Shown here: positions 5,612 to 6,525 of the stretch, piece after piece
Layout of the letters: every line of letters starts with the position of its first letter
Position numbering within the stretch: position 1 is the stretch's first letter
DNA from: Bacteroidota bacterium
GTDB lineage: Bacteria; Bacteroidota; Bacteroidia; Cytophagales; Cyclobacteriaceae
DNA length: 6,525 nt
Reading direction: 5' to 3'
NCBI GenBank assembly: GCA_024643595.1
Contig: JAHEMS010000210.1
Location: 1-6,525, forward strand
The notes under the pieces: model-generated
Told to the model about the DNA's origin: nothing
The model's input: the letters and a program-made list of their open reading frames with translations, nothing else
Database searches by the model: none
Position numbers and translations under genes: made by a program

Positions 5612-6226
5612 ATGAGGATTTTTGCTATCGGCCGTAATTATGTTGAGCACATTCAGGAATTAAATAACGAACGACCAGACGAGCCGGTTATTTTTACCAA
5701 GCCTGACACGGCCATCACACGCAACAATGGCCCATTCTATTATCCTGATTTTTCCAAAGACATTCATCATGAAGTGGAATTGGTTTTGCGAATCAGTAAA
5801 GAAGGAAAAAACATTGAAGAAAAATTTGCTTCTAAATATTATGATGCCATCGGCATTGGTATTGATTTCACGGCAAGGGATCTCCAGTCCAAATTAAAAG
5901 AAAAAGGTTTACCATGGGATATTGCAAAAGGTTTTAACGGCAGTGCCCCAATCTCCGACAAATTTATCCCAGTGGGTGAGTTCAAAGATATCAAAGACAT
6001 TAATTTTAAATTGGAAATTGATGGTCAGCTCAAGCAGCAAGGAAATACCAGCCTGCTTCTTTTTTCGTTTGATTATATTATCTCTTACCTGTCAAAATTT
6101 TTTACGCTACGCATGGGTGACTTGATTTTTACCGGAACTCCCAAAGGAGTTGGCCCAGTAGCCATTGGAAATAAATTATCCGCTTATATAGAAAATGAGA
6201 AGTTATTGGAGTTTGAGGTTAAGTGA
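5612..6226 (+). CDS. Fumarylacetoacetate hydrolase (FAH) family protein
   Basis: The protein is 204 aa from the chosen start. It belongs to the short, single-domain FAH group that includes FAHD1 and YcgM, which cleave acylpyruvates or decarboxylate oxaloacetate. The exact substrate here is unknown. Visible features, numbered from the ATG at 5612, are MRIFAIGRNYVEHIQELNN (1-19), PVIFTKPDTAI (25-35), the metal ligands in HEVELVL (E54, E56) and in GIGIDFTARD (D85), AKGFNGSAP (105-113), and the C-terminal GDLIFTGTPKGVGP (169-182). These suggest a divalent-metal enzyme with an intact active site, in the cytoplasm. An in-frame ATG at 5558 would add 18 residues without family similarity and lies upstream of the predicted promoter, so I reject it. 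The 3' end overlaps the M23 gene by 32 bp. Confidence 0.93.
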   Translation: MRIFAIGRNYVEHIQELNNERPDEPVIFTKPDTAITRNNGPFYYPDFSKDIHHEVELVLRISKEGKNIEEKFASKYYDAIGIGIDFTARDLQSKLKEKGLPWDIAKGFNGSAPISDKFIPVGEFKDIKDINFKLEIDGQLKQQGNTSLLLFSFDYIISYLSKFFTLRMGDLIFTGTPKGVGPVAIGNKLSAYIENEKLLEFEVK

Positions 6227-6525
6227 AGTAGTTTCATGCATTCTGTTATTTTTTTGCGGACCTGCGAGCGCGCAGTTCAGCCCTGATAAAACTATCCCCG
6301 CGGGTGGCGCAATAAGTACTTATGTGTTTCCAATAAACCCCGGCCAAACATCCACCATTACAGGAACGATGGGTGAATTGCGCAATACCCATTTTCACGC
6401 TGGCCTTGATATCGACACTCCCGGCGTTGGCTTCCCGGTCGTATCGGCGCAAGAAGGTTATATCTCGAGGGCCACCTGCACCACATCCGGTTATGGAAAT
6501 GTTCTTTACATAACACATCCTGATG
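6195..6525 (+). CDS. Secreted M23-family metallopeptidase, N-terminal part (cut by window edge)
   Basis: From the ATG at 6195 the frame is open to the window end (110 complete codons), so the gene is partial. Residues 1-26 form a signal peptide: MRSYWSLRLSE, then a hydrophobic core VVSCILLFFCG, ending PASA before QF. The mature protein contains YVFPINPGQ (43-51), GTMGELRNTHFHAGLDIDTP (57-76) and SGYGNVLYITHP (98-109), the beginning of an M23/LytM zinc peptidase domain, with ligands H68 and D72 in the HxxxD motif. The remaining ligand (HxH) lies beyond the window. M23 enzymes cut peptide cross-links of peptidoglycan, or act as inactive activators of other cell-wall hydrolases. The start codon is inside the end of the FAH gene, in another frame, which suggests translational coupling. 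No other ATG precedes the signal peptide. The opposite strand here also stays open, but only as a shadow. Confidence 0.9.
   Translation, partial: MRSYWSLRLSEVVSCILLFFCGPASAQFSPDKTIPAGGAISTYVFPINPGQTSTITGTMGELRNTHFHAGLDIDTPGVGFPVVSAQEGYISRATCTTSGYGNVLYITHPD

Noticed and set aside
6246..6518. Minus-strand 90-aa open frame at the right edge
   Set aside because: The plus strand encodes a signal peptide and M23 peptidase motifs over the same bases.

Overview
The window looks like ordinary chromosomal DNA from a member of the Bacteroidota, probably a Cytophagales-type bacterium. Three points support this. Good Shine-Dalgarno sequences are missing. Exact copies of the Bacteroidota -7 promoter box (TAnnTTTG) lie upstream of three genes. 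The best-recognised proteins (DnaB, the M48 lipoprotein, the short FAH-family protein and the M23 peptidase N-terminus) read like Bacteroidota versions. I see no mobile element, CRISPR array, tRNA or rRNA.

Layout. At the left edge on the minus strand is the N-terminal 152 residues of a medium-chain dehydrogenase/quinone oxidoreductase, cut by the window boundary. Its 202-bp upstream region carries a perfect 14-bp palindrome and short direct repeats. Next is dnaB, the replicative helicase (minus strand), complete and without an intein. A 211-bp divergent, AT-rich region follows, then two plus-strand genes: a 189-aa protein that reads as the central domain of a Mur ligase of the Mpl type with its catalytic motifs erased, and a DnaQ-like DEDDh exonuclease with an ExoX-like C-terminal domain. 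Convergent to these are two minus-strand genes: an M48 metalloprotease lipoprotein (upstream) and a protein fusing an N-terminal domain of unknown function to a C-terminal DUF2452 domain. Divergent from M48 on the plus strand is a FAH-family hydrolase/decarboxylase, whose 3' end overlaps the start of a secreted M23 peptidase that runs off the right edge.

How they fit together. There is no single pathway. DnaB and the exonuclease belong to DNA replication and repair. M48 and M23 act in the cell envelope (protein quality control and peptidoglycan cleavage). FAH and MDR are small-molecule metabolic enzymes of unknown substrate. The most unusual item is the Mur-ligase-like pseudoenzyme at 2399-2968. 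It has a TTG start, no functional P-loop, no N-terminal UDP-binding domain and no C-terminal domain, yet an uninterrupted reading frame. Second is the DUF2452 fusion, whose C-terminal half resembles the human C1orf50 family.
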